Part shown: positions 43,169 to 53,280 of the stretch, piece by piece | Layout of the letters: every line of letters begins with the position of its first letter | Position numbering within the stretch: position 1 is the first letter of the stretch | Assembly (NCBI RefSeq): GCF_041262585.1 | Contig: NZ_JBGCBZ010000016.1 | Coordinates: 132,621-196,620 of the forward strand | DNA from: JAOEGB01 sp041262585 | Lineage (GTDB): Bacteria; Actinomycetota; Actinomycetes; Streptosporangiales; Streptosporangiaceae | Direction: 5' to 3' | Length of the DNA stretch: 64,000 bases | The notes under the pieces: model-generated | What the model saw: only the letters and a program-made list of their open reading frames with translations | Databases searched by the model: none | What the model was told of the DNA's origin: nothing | Made by a program: the position numbers and the translations under genes

Positions 43169-43769
43169 GGATCGAGGTCAGGCCGGGGGTGTCCCACTGG
43201 TCGATGATGAGGATCTTCGACGTGGGCAGGAACCACTCGCGCTGGTTGTAGTGCCCCTTGACCTTGAAGGTCGTCTGCGTGACGCAGGTGCCGGCCCACT
43301 TGCGGTAGTACGCCTTGTGGCCGGAGCCGATCTGGCGCAACCCCTTGGCGGCGAGCTTGGACTGGCCGATGTACAGGTGCTCGTCGTACGGGCAGGGCCC
43401 GACGTCGGTGGCGGGGTAGAACGGGCCGTCCGGGGTGTAGGCGTTGAAGAACTCGTGGCCCACCTTGATCGCCTTGGGGCCCATGACCCAGAAGCTGTGG
43501 CAGCCGGAGTCGCGGAAACCGAAGAGCTCGGTGCCGAGGGAGGCGCACTTGCCGGTCACGACCCGCAGCCAGTCCTTGTACTGCTCGTACACCTTCCAGG
43601 ACGTGGGGATCGTCAGGGTGAGCCCCTTGCGCAGGTGCAGGGGCTTGGTGGAGGTGGCGGTGGCGCCCGTAGAAGTGGTGGAGGTGGCCGAGTCGCTCGC
43701 GAAGGCCGCCGCCGGAGCCGTCAGCAGCGCGAGGCCGGCGACCGCGGCCGTGATCGTCTTTCTCATCAT
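43146..43769 (-). CDS. Secreted hypothetical protein
   Basis: A 207-residue exported protein. The signal peptide MMRKTITAAVAGLALLTAPAAAFA is cut after Ala24. A Ser/Thr-rich linker follows, then a domain of about 160 residues with LTIPTSWKVYEQ at its start and four or five Cys (KCASLG, SGCHSF, GPCPYD, GTCVTQ). Such domains occur in actinomycete secreted proteins without known function. It lies nine bases upstream of no other gene on its strand; its stop overlaps the MFS end by 23 bases. Likely free in the cell wall or medium. Confidence 0.75.
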   Translation of the reverse strand: MMRKTITAAVAGLALLTAPAAAFASDSATSTTSTGATATSTKPLHLRKGLTLTIPTSWKVYEQYKDWLRVVTGKCASLGTELFGFRDSGCHSFWVMGPKAIKVGHEFFNAYTPDGPFYPATDVGPCPYDEHLYIGQSKLAAKGLRQIGSGHKAYYRKWAGTCVTQTTFKVKGHYNQREWFLPTSKILIIDQWDTPGLTSILKNATWS

Positions 43770-43778
43770 GGCCGGAGC

Positions 43779-44606
43779 CTAGGCGCCGCCGCTTGCAGAG
43801 CGCTTGCGAAGCGATTCCACGATGGACCGGAGCAGGTCCACAACCCCGGCGGGCCCGCCGACCACCATGTCGGCCCGCGCCGCCAGCTCGGTGACCTCGG
43901 CCGACCCGCTGCACACCCGCACGCCGGGGATGGGCGCCTTCTCGACGGCGTCGAAGGCCGCGAGGTCGCCCAGGTCGTCACCGGCGAACAGGACCGACGT
44001 CGCCTGCCGTTCGGCGAGGAAGGCCGACAGCGCGCGGCCCTTGTCCATGCCCGGCGGGCGCAGCTCCAGGACCAGCCGTCCGGGCTCCACCACGAGCCCC
44101 GCGTCGGCGGCGAGCTCCGCCACAGGGCCGCGCAGCGCCTCCAGGGCCGCCTCGGGATCGGCGGCCCTCCTGGTGTGTACGGCTACCGCCCGCTCCTTGT
44201 CCTCCACCAGCACGCCGTCGATGTCCCGGGCGAGGATCGGCAGCCGGGCGCGGACGAGGGCGAGGCCGGGAGGCGGGGGGGGCGCGGTGAACCGCCCGCC
44301 CTCCCACCGCTCCAGCCCGTAGTGGCCGAGGATGACCAGGCCGGGAACGTCTCCCAGGGACGGCCCGCCGTCGGTCGCACCGAGGGCGAGAGCCGTACCG
44401 GGCGGGCGGCCCGTGACGATCACCACGGCGCGGACCAGCTCGGCCAGCTCGGCGAGGACCCCCGGGGCGCCGGGATGGACGTAGGCCGAAGCGGGATCCG
44501 GGACGATGGGTGAGAGCGTCCCGTCGAAGTCGAGTCCGATCACGGCTCCGGACGGATCGGACAGGATCGCCGCCAGCCCCTCGGGAAGGGGATGCGGAAA
44601 CTCCAT
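43779..44606 (-). CDS. otsB: Trehalose-6-phosphate phosphatase
   Basis: A 275-residue HAD-family phosphatase that makes trehalose from trehalose-6-phosphate. The HAD motif I DFDGTLSPIV (catalytic Asp pair), motif II VIVTGR, the cap-domain region ILGHYGLERWEGG and motif IV GDDLGDLAAFDAVE are all in place. The start ATG 44606 is 10 bases downstream of the DUF3263 gene's stop, so the two are cotranscribed. It works with otsA in the cytoplasm. Confidence 0.94.
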   Translation of the reverse strand: MEFPHPLPEGLAAILSDPSGAVIGLDFDGTLSPIVPDPASAYVHPGAPGVLAELAELVRAVVIVTGRPPGTALALGATDGGPSLGDVPGLVILGHYGLERWEGGRFTAPPPPPGLALVRARLPILARDIDGVLVEDKERAVAVHTRRAADPEAALEALRGPVAELAADAGLVVEPGRLVLELRPPGMDKGRALSAFLAERQATSVLFAGDDLGDLAAFDAVEKAPIPGVRVCSGSAEVTELAARADMVVGGPAGVVDLLRSIVESLRKRSASGGA

Positions 44607-44616
44607 GTGCGGCTCC

Positions 44617-44898
44617 CTACGGCCTCATGCCGAAGCGGCGGGCCGCGCGGTCGCGCTGGCGAGTGGCCCGCATCCGGCGTAAGCGTTTGACCAGCATCGG
44701 GTCGTGCTCCATGGCCTCCGGCCGGTCGATCAGCTCGCCAAGGAGCTGGTAGTACCGGGTCGCGGAGATGTCGAAGGCCTCACGGATGGCCTGCTCCTTG
44801 GCCCCCGCGTAGCGCCACCACTGGCGCTCGAACGCGAGGATCTCGCGGTCGCGATCCGAGAGGGCGAGCCCCTCGTCCTCGGCCGGTTCGGTGTCCAT
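44617..44898 (-). CDS. DUF3263 protein
   Basis: A 93-residue protein of an actinobacterial family. The core SDRDREILAFERQWWRYAGAKEQAIREAFDISATRYYQLLGELI (quoted in part) looks like a helix-turn-helix fold with similarity to sigma region 4 (AIREAFDISATRYYQLL). It ends in a basic tail. It may bind DNA; no target is known. It is the first gene before otsB, with which it forms a short operon. The ATG at 44898 is plain. Confidence 0.85.
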   Translation of the reverse strand: MDTEPAEDEGLALSDRDREILAFERQWWRYAGAKEQAIREAFDISATRYYQLLGELIDRPEAMEHDPMLVKRLRRMRATRQRDRAARRFGMRP

Positions 44899-44982
44899 CC
44901 GCTCCTCCTCGATGGGCTCGCGGCGCCCGCCATCATCGTAGTCGGCGAACCCGGGGTGTTCAGTCCGGATGGTGCAGACGTA

Positions 44983-45810
44983 ATGTCACGAAGTGTGACC
45001 TCAGTTATCACGCTTCTCACTGACTACGGACTGGAAGACGGCTTCGTCGCCGCCTGCCACGGAGTGATCGTGGGGATAGCGCCGGAGGCCAGGATCATCG
45101 ACGTCGGCCACCTCGTCCCCGCCGGGGACGTGCGGCGCGGGGCGGCGATCCTGGCGCAGACGGTGCCCTACCTTCCCGCCGGTGTCCATCTGGCCGTCGT
45201 CGATCCCGCCGTGGGCGGCACGCGCCGCGCGGTCGTGGTGGAGGCGGGCGGCCGGATGTTCGTCGGTCCGGACAACGGCGTGCTGTCGTGGGCCGTCCAC
45301 GCGGTCGGGGGCGCCCAGAAGGCGTACGAGCTGACCAACCAGGACCTGTTCCTGAGATCGGTGTCGCCCACGTTCCACGGACGGGACGTCTTCGCGCCGG
45401 TGGCGGCGCATCTGTCCACCGGACGCAGGCCGTCCGACGTGGGGCCGGAGATCCCGATCGACCGGCTCGTGCTGCTGCCCAAGCCCACCTCGCGGCTGCG
45501 GGACGGCGCGGCCGAGGGCGAGGTGCTCTCGGTGGACCGCCACGGGAACGTCCAGCTCTCGATCACCGCCTCCGACCTCGCCACACTGGGGGTCCGCGTC
45601 GGCGACACGCTCGCCATCTGGCTGGGGCGGCGCCAGATCAGCGTCCCGTTCCGGGAGACGTTCACGGCGGTGCCGCCGGGCGAGCTGGTGGCCTTCACCG
45701 ACTCCGCCGGGCTGGTGGCGATGGCGATCAACTTCGGGGACGCCGCCGAGCGTCTAGGGCTCCCGCCAGGCGCCCACGTGCGGCTCTCGTCGACCCGCCT
45801 GCCCGTCTGA
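44983..45810 (+). CDS. S-adenosylmethionine hydrolase (DUF62 / SAM hydroxide adenosyltransferase)
   Basis: A 275-residue enzyme of the fluorinase-like family that splits SAM to adenosine and methionine by water. The start VITLLTDYGLEDGFVAACHGVI carries the conserved Asp for ribose binding, and VDPAVGGTRRAVVVEA and GPDNGVLSWA are diagnostic. The C-terminal beta domain has VDRHGNVQLSI. It lacks the fluorinase-specific loop. The start is ATG 44983 (MSRSVTS) or GTG 44995; the ATG needs no unusual assumption. It is free-standing, divergent from DUF3263-otsB. Confidence 0.87.
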   Translation: MSRSVTSVITLLTDYGLEDGFVAACHGVIVGIAPEARIIDVGHLVPAGDVRRGAAILAQTVPYLPAGVHLAVVDPAVGGTRRAVVVEAGGRMFVGPDNGVLSWAVHAVGGAQKAYELTNQDLFLRSVSPTFHGRDVFAPVAAHLSTGRRPSDVGPEIPIDRLVLLPKPTSRLRDGAAEGEVLSVDRHGNVQLSITASDLATLGVRVGDTLAIWLGRRQISVPFRETFTAVPPGELVAFTDSAGLVAMAINFGDAAERLGLPPGAHVRLSSTRLPV

Positions 45811-45869
45811 CGCCTGCCCGGCAGCGCCCCGCCGTTCAACCGAGCAAGCGCTTGTGCCATAGTGGGCAC

Positions 45870-46271
45870 ATGCTGGCGATCGAGGGCTGGTTCACCATCG
45901 AGGACGGCCTGACCTACCTGCTCGGCACCCGCTGTGCCACCTGCCGCACGATCTCCTACCCATGCGCCACCGGCTGGTGCGGCAACCCGCACTGCGGGGG
46001 CACGGACCTGGACGTCGTACGGCTCTCGCGCCGGGGGAAGGTCTGGTCGTACACCAACGCGTGCTACCCGCCGCCCCCGCCGTTCGTCGCGGCCGAGCCG
46101 TACGAGCCGGTGACCCTGGCCGCGGTGGAGCTGGCCGAGGAGGGCATCATCGTGCTCGGCCAGGTCGCCGGGCTCACGGTGGACGACCTGCGCGTGGGCA
46201 TGGACCTGGAGCTCACCCACGGCCCCCTCGCCGACGGGCCGCTGGTCTGGATGTGGGGCGCGGCCTCGTGA
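45870..46271 (+). CDS. Zn-ribbon/OB-fold (DUF35) acyl-CoA-associated protein
   Basis: A 133-residue protein of the DUF35 type: a rubredoxin-like zinc ribbon (CATC and, later, WCGNPHC) followed by an OB-fold (GKVWSYTNACYPPPPPFVAAEPYEPVTLAAVELAEEGIIVLGQV, quoted in pieces). These proteins pair with thiolase-like enzymes and hold them in complex with acyl-CoA. The stop overlaps the next gene's GTG start (GTGA), so the two are coupled. The ATG at 45870 is preceded by an AGTGGG. Confidence 0.85.
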   Translation: MLAIEGWFTIEDGLTYLLGTRCATCRTISYPCATGWCGNPHCGGTDLDVVRLSRRGKVWSYTNACYPPPPPFVAAEPYEPVTLAAVELAEEGIIVLGQVAGLTVDDLRVGMDLELTHGPLADGPLVWMWGAAS

Positions 46272-47455
46272 CCGGCGTCTACGTGCTCGGCGCGGGCATG
46301 CACCCGTGGGGCAAATGGGGCAGGCCCTTCCAGGAGTACGGCGTGGCCGCCGCGAGAGCCGCCCTGGCGGACGCCGGCCTGCACTGGACCGACGTGCAGT
46401 TCCTGGTCGGCGCGGACACGATCAGGAACGGCTACCCCGGGTTCGTCGCCGGCGCGACCTTCGCCCAGGCGCTCGGCTGGACGGGCGCGCGGATCGCGTC
46501 GTGCTACGCGGCCTGCGCCTCCGGCGCCCAGGCGCTCGACATCGCCCGCACGCGCGTCCTGGCCGGGCTCTGCGACGTCGCGCTGGTCGTGGGGGCCGAC
46601 ACGACGCCGAAGGGATTCTTCGCCCCCGTCGGCGGCGACCGGCCGGACGATCCCGACTGGCTGCGATTCCGGCTCCTCGGGGCGGCCAATCCGGCCTACT
46701 TCGCCCTCTACGCGCGGCGGCGGATGGCGCTCTACGGCGAGACCGGCGAGGACTTCGCGGCCGTGAAGGTCAAGAACGCCCACGCGGGCTCGCTCAACCC
46801 CAACGCCCGCTACCGGTCGCGGGTGACCACGGCGGACGTGCTCGCCTCCCCCATGGTGGCCGACCCCCTGCGGCTCATGGACATCTGCGCCACCTCGGAC
46901 GGCGGGGCGGCGCTCGTCATCGTCTCCGAGGCGTTCGCGCGCCGGCACGGCATGGCGGGCGCGGTCAGGATCGCCGCCGTCTCCACGGTCACCCCCACCT
47001 TCCCGAACACCGCGGTGGAGTTGCCCGTCATCGCCACCGACTCCTCGGCCTCCGTGCCGCCTCCCGAGCGCGGCTTCAGAGCCTCCATCGCGCACGAGGC
47101 GTACGCCGAGGCCGGGCTCGGGCCGGAGGACCTGTCACTGGCAGAGGTCTACGACCTGTCGACCGCGCTGGAGCTCGACTGGTACGAGGACATCGGCCTG
47201 TGCCCGCGGGGAGAGGCCGCCAAGCTGATCCGCTCCGGCGAGACCGCCCTCGGCGGCCGCGTGCCGGTGAACCCGTCAGGCGGGCTGGCCTCGCTCGGCG
47301 AGGCCATCCCGGCCCAGGCGCTCGCCCAGGTGTGCGAGCTGACCTGGCAGCTCCGGGGGACCGCCGGAGCCCGGCAGGTCCGCGGAGCCAGGGCCGGGCT
47401 GGCCGCGAACCAGGGCCTGTTCGGCCACGGCTCCGCCGTCCTTTGCACCGCATGA
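46268..47455 (+). CDS. Thiolase-family lipid-transfer protein
   Basis: A 395-residue condensing-enzyme-fold protein. The catalytic Cys83 is in CYAACASGAQAL. The later HEAYAEAGL and NPSGGLASLGEAIPAQALAQ segments mark the sterol-carrier-protein-X-like or acetyl-CoA-acetyltransferase group. In actinomycetes such proteins with a DUF35 partner act in side-chain breakdown of sterols or other branched acids, as aldolases or thiolases. No other beta-oxidation genes lie here, so the substrate is open. The GTG at 46268 overlaps the stop of the DUF35 gene. Confidence 0.87.
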   Translation: MTGVYVLGAGMHPWGKWGRPFQEYGVAAARAALADAGLHWTDVQFLVGADTIRNGYPGFVAGATFAQALGWTGARIASCYAACASGAQALDIARTRVLAGLCDVALVVGADTTPKGFFAPVGGDRPDDPDWLRFRLLGAANPAYFALYARRRMALYGETGEDFAAVKVKNAHAGSLNPNARYRSRVTTADVLASPMVADPLRLMDICATSDGGAALVIVSEAFARRHGMAGAVRIAAVSTVTPTFPNTAVELPVIATDSSASVPPPERGFRASIAHEAYAEAGLGPEDLSLAEVYDLSTALELDWYEDIGLCPRGEAAKLIRSGETALGGRVPVNPSGGLASLGEAIPAQALAQVCELTWQLRGTAGARQVRGARAGLAANQGLFGHGSAVLCTA

Positions 47456-47576
47456 TCACAAACGGTGTCGGTCCTGATCAGACCGCGTACGACGGAATCC
47501 ATGCATGATCACGATCCGGGGAACCCCAAGGGGAACCCCACGTCCTCGAGCTTCCCGGGAAACCCTGCATGATCAC
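47450..47576. repeat. Three copies of GCATGATCAC near a gene end
   Basis: The 10-mer GCATGATCAC occurs at 47450-47459 (over the thiolase stop), 47503-47512 and 47567-47576. Between copies two and three lie GGGGAACCCC-AAG-GGGAACCCC and TTCCCGGGAA palindromes. The spacing is 53 and 64 bases. The gap is 128 bases between convergent genes and has no gene. It may be part of a dispersed intergenic repeat family. Confidence 0.65.
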
Positions 47577-47583
47577 GGTTTGC

Positions 47584-48583
<1,000 letters not shown>

Positions 48584-48600
<17 letters not shown>

Positions 48601-49615
48601 CGAGAACCTCCCTCCAGTAGTGGCAGGCGCTGCCACGGGTGCCACTGATCGGGTACAGCGGGGGCACGTCGGTCACGCAGTTGTCCCGGCGGTACGGGCA
48701 ACGGGGGTGGAAGGCGCAGCCTGACGGCATTTCGAGCAGGTTGGGGGGCAGGCCCTTGATGGCGTAGAGCTCCTGGCCCTTCATGTCGACCCGGGGGATC
48801 GACTCGAGCAGGCCCTTGGAGTACGGATGCGCCGGGCTCCGGTAGAGGTCGTGGACGGGGGCGTTCTCGACGATGCGCCCGCCGTACATGACGGCGATCT
48901 TGTCGGCCACGTCGGCGACGACGCCGAGGTCGTGGGTGATGAGGATCAGGCCCATGTTGCGCTCGCGCTGGAGATCCGCGAGCAGCCCCATGATCTGGGC
49001 CTGCACGGTCACGTCGAGGGCGGTCGTGGGCTCGTCGGCGATGAGGATCTCCGGGTCGAGCGCGATCGCCATGGCGATCATGATGCGCTGGCGCATACCG
49101 CCGGAGAACTGGTGCGGGAAGTCGTTGACCCTGTCCTTGGCGGCCGGGATGCGGACCCGGTCCATCAGCTCGATGGCCTTCTTCCTGGCCTCGGACCGGG
49201 AGGCGCCGCGGTGGACGCGGAACATCTCGGCGATCTGCCAGCCGACCGGGAAGACCGGGTTCAGTGCGGACAGCGCGTCCTGGAACACCATCGAGATGCC
49301 CTCGCCGCGGATCTTCCTCCGCTGATCCTCCGGGAGCTTGAGGAGGTCGACCCCGCGGAAGCGGATCTGGCCCCCGGTGATCTTCCCGGGAGGCATGTCG
49401 AGGATGCCCATGATGGTCTGGGCCGTGACGCTCTTGCCGGAGCCGGACTCGCCCAGGACGGCGAGCGTCTCCCCCGCGGCCACGCTGTAGGTGACGCCGT
49501 TGACCGCCTTGGCGACGCCCGCCCGGGTGCGGAACTCGACGTGGAGGTTGTCCACCTCGAGGAGCGCCCCCTCGTAGGAGCCGCCGCCCACGGGCTCGGA
49601 AAGCACTTCCACCAC
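48584..49615 (-). CDS. Dipeptide/oligopeptide ABC transporter, ATP-binding protein (DppD-like)
   Basis: A 343-residue ATPase: Walker A GESGSGKSVT, signature QFSGGMRQRIMIAMAIA, Walker B LIADEPTTALD and the C-terminal FHPRCPYRRDNC Cys cluster. I start it at GTG 49615 because GAGGAGG lies eight bases upstream; a frame-open start at 49657 would overlap the permease stop. It is coupled to DppF by a 17-base overlap. Confidence 0.92.
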
Positions 49616-49628
49616 TTTCTGTGCCTCC

Positions 49629-50579
49629 TCAGCGCAACTTGGGGTCGAGGGCGTCACGTACGGCTTCGCCGAGCATGACGAAGGTCAGCACGCACAGGGA
49701 CAGGAACGCCGCGGGGAAGAACATCGCGTGCGCGCCCGTCCGGATGTACCGGGTGTGGTCGGCGATCGCGATGCCCCACGAGATGACCGGCGGCCGGAGC
49801 CCGATGCCGAGGAGCGAGAACGTCGCCTCCGCGCCGATGTAGCTGCCGATGGTGATGGTGGAGTACACGAGGATCGGCGCCAGCGAGTTCGGCAGGAGGT
49901 GCTTGAAGATGATCCGGAACGGCCCGGCCCCCAGCGCGCGGGCGGCCTGGACGTAGTCCTGGTGCTTGGCCTGGATGACCGCCGAGCGGGCGATGCGCAT
50001 GAGGATCGGCCAGCCGAGGATCGCGAGAACGAGGATGACGACGGCCATGATCGTGAACTCGTTGGGGCTGGTCTGCGCCGGCGCGATGGTGCCGAGGATG
50101 ATGATTCCGCCCAGCACGTACGGCACGCCGAGGAAGATCTCGCCGAGGCGGGAGATGATCGCGTCCAGCCACCGGGCGTAGTACGCGGCCAGAACGCCCG
50201 CGACGCCTCCGAGGAGGACGGTCAGCAGCGTGGCCGCGACGCCGACGATGATCGAGGCGCGGGCGCCGTAGATCGTGCGGGCGAAGACGTCCCGGCCCTG
50301 CAGGTCGTATCCGAACCAGGCGTCCGAGCTCGGCGGCTCCATGCTGCGGGCCAGCGTGGCGTAGTTCGGATCCTTGTGCGTGAACAGCGAGGGGAACGCC
50401 GCCATCAGCAGGAAGAGGATCAGCAGCACCAGGGACACCCAGAAGATCTTGCGGTGCCGGAGGATGTCCCAGGTGTCCCGCCAGAGGCTGCGCGGCCGGC
50501 CCGTCGAGGTGACCGTGACCGCCCCCGTGGGCTCGTCCCCGCCGTGGATCAGGTCTTGGGCAACTGTGGGGTCACTCAT
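49629..50579 (-). CDS. Dipeptide/oligopeptide ABC transporter, permease (DppC-like)
   Basis: A 316-residue inner-membrane permease with an N-terminal soluble region, about six helices and the EAA-loop motif (YVQAARALGAGPFRIIFKHLLPN). It is the DppC/OppC type, by the N-terminal segment RHRKIFWVSLVLLILFLLMA and the extracytoplasmic loop with DPNYATLARSMEPPS. Its start overlaps the DppB-like gene's stop by eight bases. Confidence 0.93.
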   Translation of the reverse strand: MSDPTVAQDLIHGGDEPTGAVTVTSTGRPRSLWRDTWDILRHRKIFWVSLVLLILFLLMAAFPSLFTHKDPNYATLARSMEPPSSDAWFGYDLQGRDVFARTIYGARASIIVGVAATLLTVLLGGVAGVLAAYYARWLDAIISRLGEIFLGVPYVLGGIIILGTIAPAQTSPNEFTIMAVVILVLAILGWPILMRIARSAVIQAKHQDYVQAARALGAGPFRIIFKHLLPNSLAPILVYSTITIGSYIGAEATFSLLGIGLRPPVISWGIAIADHTRYIRTGAHAMFFPAAFLSLCVLTFVMLGEAVRDALDPKLR

Positions 50580-51498
50580 AACGGATCCTCGGGTCGAGCA
50601 CGCCGTAGAGGAGGTCGACGAGCAGGTTGGAGACTAGGTACACGAGCACCAGCAGCGACGCCACGGGGACCACGATCGTGAAGTCCTGACCCGTGATCGC
50701 CCGGTACAGGAGGCCGCCGATGCCGTGGATGTTGAAGATGCCCTCGGTGATGATGGCGCCCGACATCAGCGAGCCCACCTCGGTGCCCAGGAACGTGAGC
50801 ACGGGGATCAGGGAGTTGCGCAGGAGGTGCACCCCGACCACCCGCCGGTTCGCCAGTCCCTTGGCGACAGCCGTACGGACGTAGTCGGAGCGGAGGTTCT
50901 CCACGATGCTGGTCCGGGTCAGCCTGGCGGTGAACGCCATGTTGAGGCTGGCCAGCACGAAGGCGGGGACGAGCAACTCGCTCACCGGCGCCTCGTCGGA
51001 CACCGTGGGGTTGACGATCTGGAACTGCACGCCGAGCAGCCACTGCAGGAGGAAGCCGGTGACGAAGACCGGCAGCGAGAGCAGGATCAGCGTCGACATG
51101 GTGACCACGTTGTCGAGGAAGCCGCCGCGCTTCAGGCCGGACAGCACGCCCGCGCCGATGCCGATGACGGCCTCGATCACGACCGCCAGGAGCGCCAGCC
51201 TGATGGTGATCGGCCAGGCGTCGGCGAGCTGGGTCGCCACGGGCACCTGGTTGAAGTCCACGCCCAGGTCGCCGGAGAGCATGTTCTTCAGGAAGTTCCA
51301 GTACTGCACGAGGATCGGCTGGTCGAGGCCGAACTGGGCCCTCATGGCGTTCACGTAGCTGTCGGGGCAGGGTCGCTGCCCGCACCGGCCGGCGAAGGGG
51401 TCGCCCGGCAGCTGCCACACCATGTAGTTGATGAGGAAGGTCGTGCCGAGCAGCACGGGTATGAGTTGCAACAGGCGCCGGATCGCGTATCGGCCCAT
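50572..51498 (-). CDS. Dipeptide/oligopeptide ABC transporter, permease (DppB-like)
   Basis: A 308-residue permease with six helices. It starts GRYAIRRLLQLIPVLLGTTFLI, the usual DppB N-terminus, and has the EAA loop YVRTAVAKGLANRRVVGVHLLRNSLIP. GGAGG, five bases before ATG 51498, fixes the start. An extracytoplasmic loop has two Cys (AGRCGQRPCPDS). It follows the substrate-binding protein after a 93-base gap with a hairpin. Confidence 0.93.
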   Translation of the reverse strand: MGRYAIRRLLQLIPVLLGTTFLINYMVWQLPGDPFAGRCGQRPCPDSYVNAMRAQFGLDQPILVQYWNFLKNMLSGDLGVDFNQVPVATQLADAWPITIRLALLAVVIEAVIGIGAGVLSGLKRGGFLDNVVTMSTLILLSLPVFVTGFLLQWLLGVQFQIVNPTVSDEAPVSELLVPAFVLASLNMAFTARLTRTSIVENLRSDYVRTAVAKGLANRRVVGVHLLRNSLIPVLTFLGTEVGSLMSGAIITEGIFNIHGIGGLLYRAITGQDFTIVVPVASLLVLVYLVSNLLVDLLYGVLDPRIRYE

Positions 51499-51534
51499 GT
51501 GCACCTCCAGTCTGGCGGGCGTGGGTGGACAGCC

Positions 51535-51569
51535 GTCGAGGCCGGCCCCGGTCTCGGACCGGCCTCGAC
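51535..51569 (-). terminator. Hairpin between binding protein and permease genes (attenuator)
   Basis: GTCGAGGCCGG (51535-51545) and CCGGCCTCGAC (51559-51569) form a perfect 11-base stem with a 13-base loop, in the operon gap. There is no T tract. Such hairpins commonly limit read-through so that the binding protein is made in excess over the permeases. Confidence 0.7.
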
Positions 51570-51591
51570 AGCGCGTTTACGAGGTGGAGGC

Positions 51592-53280
51592 TCAGGCTTC
51601 CTTGATCGCGATGGAGAGCGGGTCAAGAACGCCGAACGGCGTGACCTTCACCCCGGTCACCCACTTCGAGGTGCCGGCCTGCAGGCCGTACGACCACAGC
51701 GGGATGGTCGGCAGGTCCTGCGCCAGCATAGCCTCGGCCTGCTGGTACAGGGAGATGGACTGGGCGGGGTCGGTCGCGGTGTCCGCTTCGTGGAGCTTCG
51801 CGTCCAGGTCCTTGTTGCTGTAGAGGCCGTCGTTGGAGGACGCGCCGGTCTTGACCAGCGGGTTCAGGAAGTCCTCGATGTGCGGGTAGTCCATCTGCCA
51901 GCCGGTGCGGAACATGCCCTTGATCTTGTGCTCCGTGATGGTGCTACGGAACTCGTCGAACGTCGGCATGGCCTTGCCCACGACGGTGAAACCAGCGTCG
52001 GCGCCCAGGGCCTGGTTGATGCTGTTGGCGGCGGCGTCCACCCACTCCTTGTGCGCGGAGTCGCCGTTGTACCAGATCGGGAACTCCTTCGGCGGGGTGT
52101 AGCCCTCGGACTTGGCCTTGGTGAGGAACTCCTTGGCCTTGGCCGGGTCGTAGGCGCAGAACTCGCCGCACTGGCCGGCCTTGTAGCCGTCCACGATCGG
52201 GGAGACCCAGCTGTCCAGCGGGACGCGGCCCTTGTTGAAGATCTTGTCCGTGATCGTCTTCCGGTCGATCGCGAGGGAGATCGCCTTGCGGAAGTCCGCG
52301 TTGCCGCCGAACTCCTTGTCGTACAGCGGGAAGGACAGGGTCTGGATGGTGCCCTGCTTGCCCTCGACCGCCCGGTCGCCCAGGTCGGTCTTCCACTTGT
52401 CGCCCGCCAGCGCCGACGGCGGGATGAGCTCGGTGAAGTCGAGGTTGTTGGACAGGAGGTCCGCGTAGGCCGCGTCGTCGTCCTTGTACATCTTGTAGAC
52501 GATCTGCTTGACCTTCGGCTTCTCCGCGCCCGCGTAGTCGGGGTTCGCGGCGACCACGATCTGCGAGTTGTGGTCCCACTTCACGAACTTGAAGGGGCCG
52601 TTGGTGACCGGGTTGGACGCGAATCCCTTCGGGTCCTTGAAGAAGGCGTCGGGCAGCGCACCGAACGTGGAGTAGCCCAGCTTGGTACGGAACACGGCGA
52701 CGGGCGCGGTCAGCGTCACCTTCAAGGTGAGGTCGTCGACGACCTCGAGACCCGACAGCTTGTCGGTCTCCGGCTTCGGAGCCTCCTTCGGCCCGTCGGG
52801 GCCGTCGGGGTCGAGCGTGTTGACCTTGTCGAAGCCCACGACGTCGGCGAACCAGGAGGCGCCGAGCTGCGCGTTCGGCGAGTACGCGGTGTAGTTCCAG
52901 GCGTCGACGTAGTTCTTCGCGGTGACCTGAGTGCCGTCGGTCCACTTGAGACCGGGCTTGAGCTTGATCGTCCAGACCTTGTTGTCGGTCGTGTCGATCG
53001 ACGCGGCCTGGTCGAGCTCGGGGGCGGCCGTGTCCGAGTTGTACTTCACGAGCTTGCTGTACACGAAGTCGTTGATCGTGCCGCCGCAGGTCTCGTTGAT
53101 GTTCCCGGGGACGAAGCCGGTCTGGGGCTCACAACCGCGGATGTACACGGTGCCGGCGGCCGCGCGGGGGTTACCGCTGCCGCCGCCGCTGCTCGAACCG
53201 CCGCCGCCGCCGCACGCGGCGACACTCAGCGCAAGCAGCGCGGAGCCGGCGGCAATCTTCGCGCCCTTAGTCACGCGCAT
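51592..53280 (-). CDS. ABC transporter substrate-binding lipoprotein (family 5, peptide type)
   Basis: A 562-residue exported binding protein. The signal peptide ends in the lipobox VAAC with Cys23, followed by a Gly/Ser linker (GGGGGSSSGGGSGN). The body is an SBP_bac_5 domain with TIKLKPGLKWTDGTQVTAKNYVDAW (quoted in part: KPGLKWTDGTQVTA), the FRKAISLAIDRKTI region and SYGLQAGTSKWVTG near the end. It delivers peptides or other ligands to the DppBC permeases. First gene of the operon, with a long free upstream region. Confidence 0.93.
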   Translation of the reverse strand: MRVTKGAKIAAGSALLALSVAACGGGGGSSSGGGSGNPRAAAGTVYIRGCEPQTGFVPGNINETCGGTINDFVYSKLVKYNSDTAAPELDQAASIDTTDNKVWTIKLKPGLKWTDGTQVTAKNYVDAWNYTAYSPNAQLGASWFADVVGFDKVNTLDPDGPDGPKEAPKPETDKLSGLEVVDDLTLKVTLTAPVAVFRTKLGYSTFGALPDAFFKDPKGFASNPVTNGPFKFVKWDHNSQIVVAANPDYAGAEKPKVKQIVYKMYKDDDAAYADLLSNNLDFTELIPPSALAGDKWKTDLGDRAVEGKQGTIQTLSFPLYDKEFGGNADFRKAISLAIDRKTITDKIFNKGRVPLDSWVSPIVDGYKAGQCGEFCAYDPAKAKEFLTKAKSEGYTPPKEFPIWYNGDSAHKEWVDAAANSINQALGADAGFTVVGKAMPTFDEFRSTITEHKIKGMFRTGWQMDYPHIEDFLNPLVKTGASSNDGLYSNKDLDAKLHEADTATDPAQSISLYQQAEAMLAQDLPTIPLWSYGLQAGTSKWVTGVKVTPFGVLDPLSIAIKEA

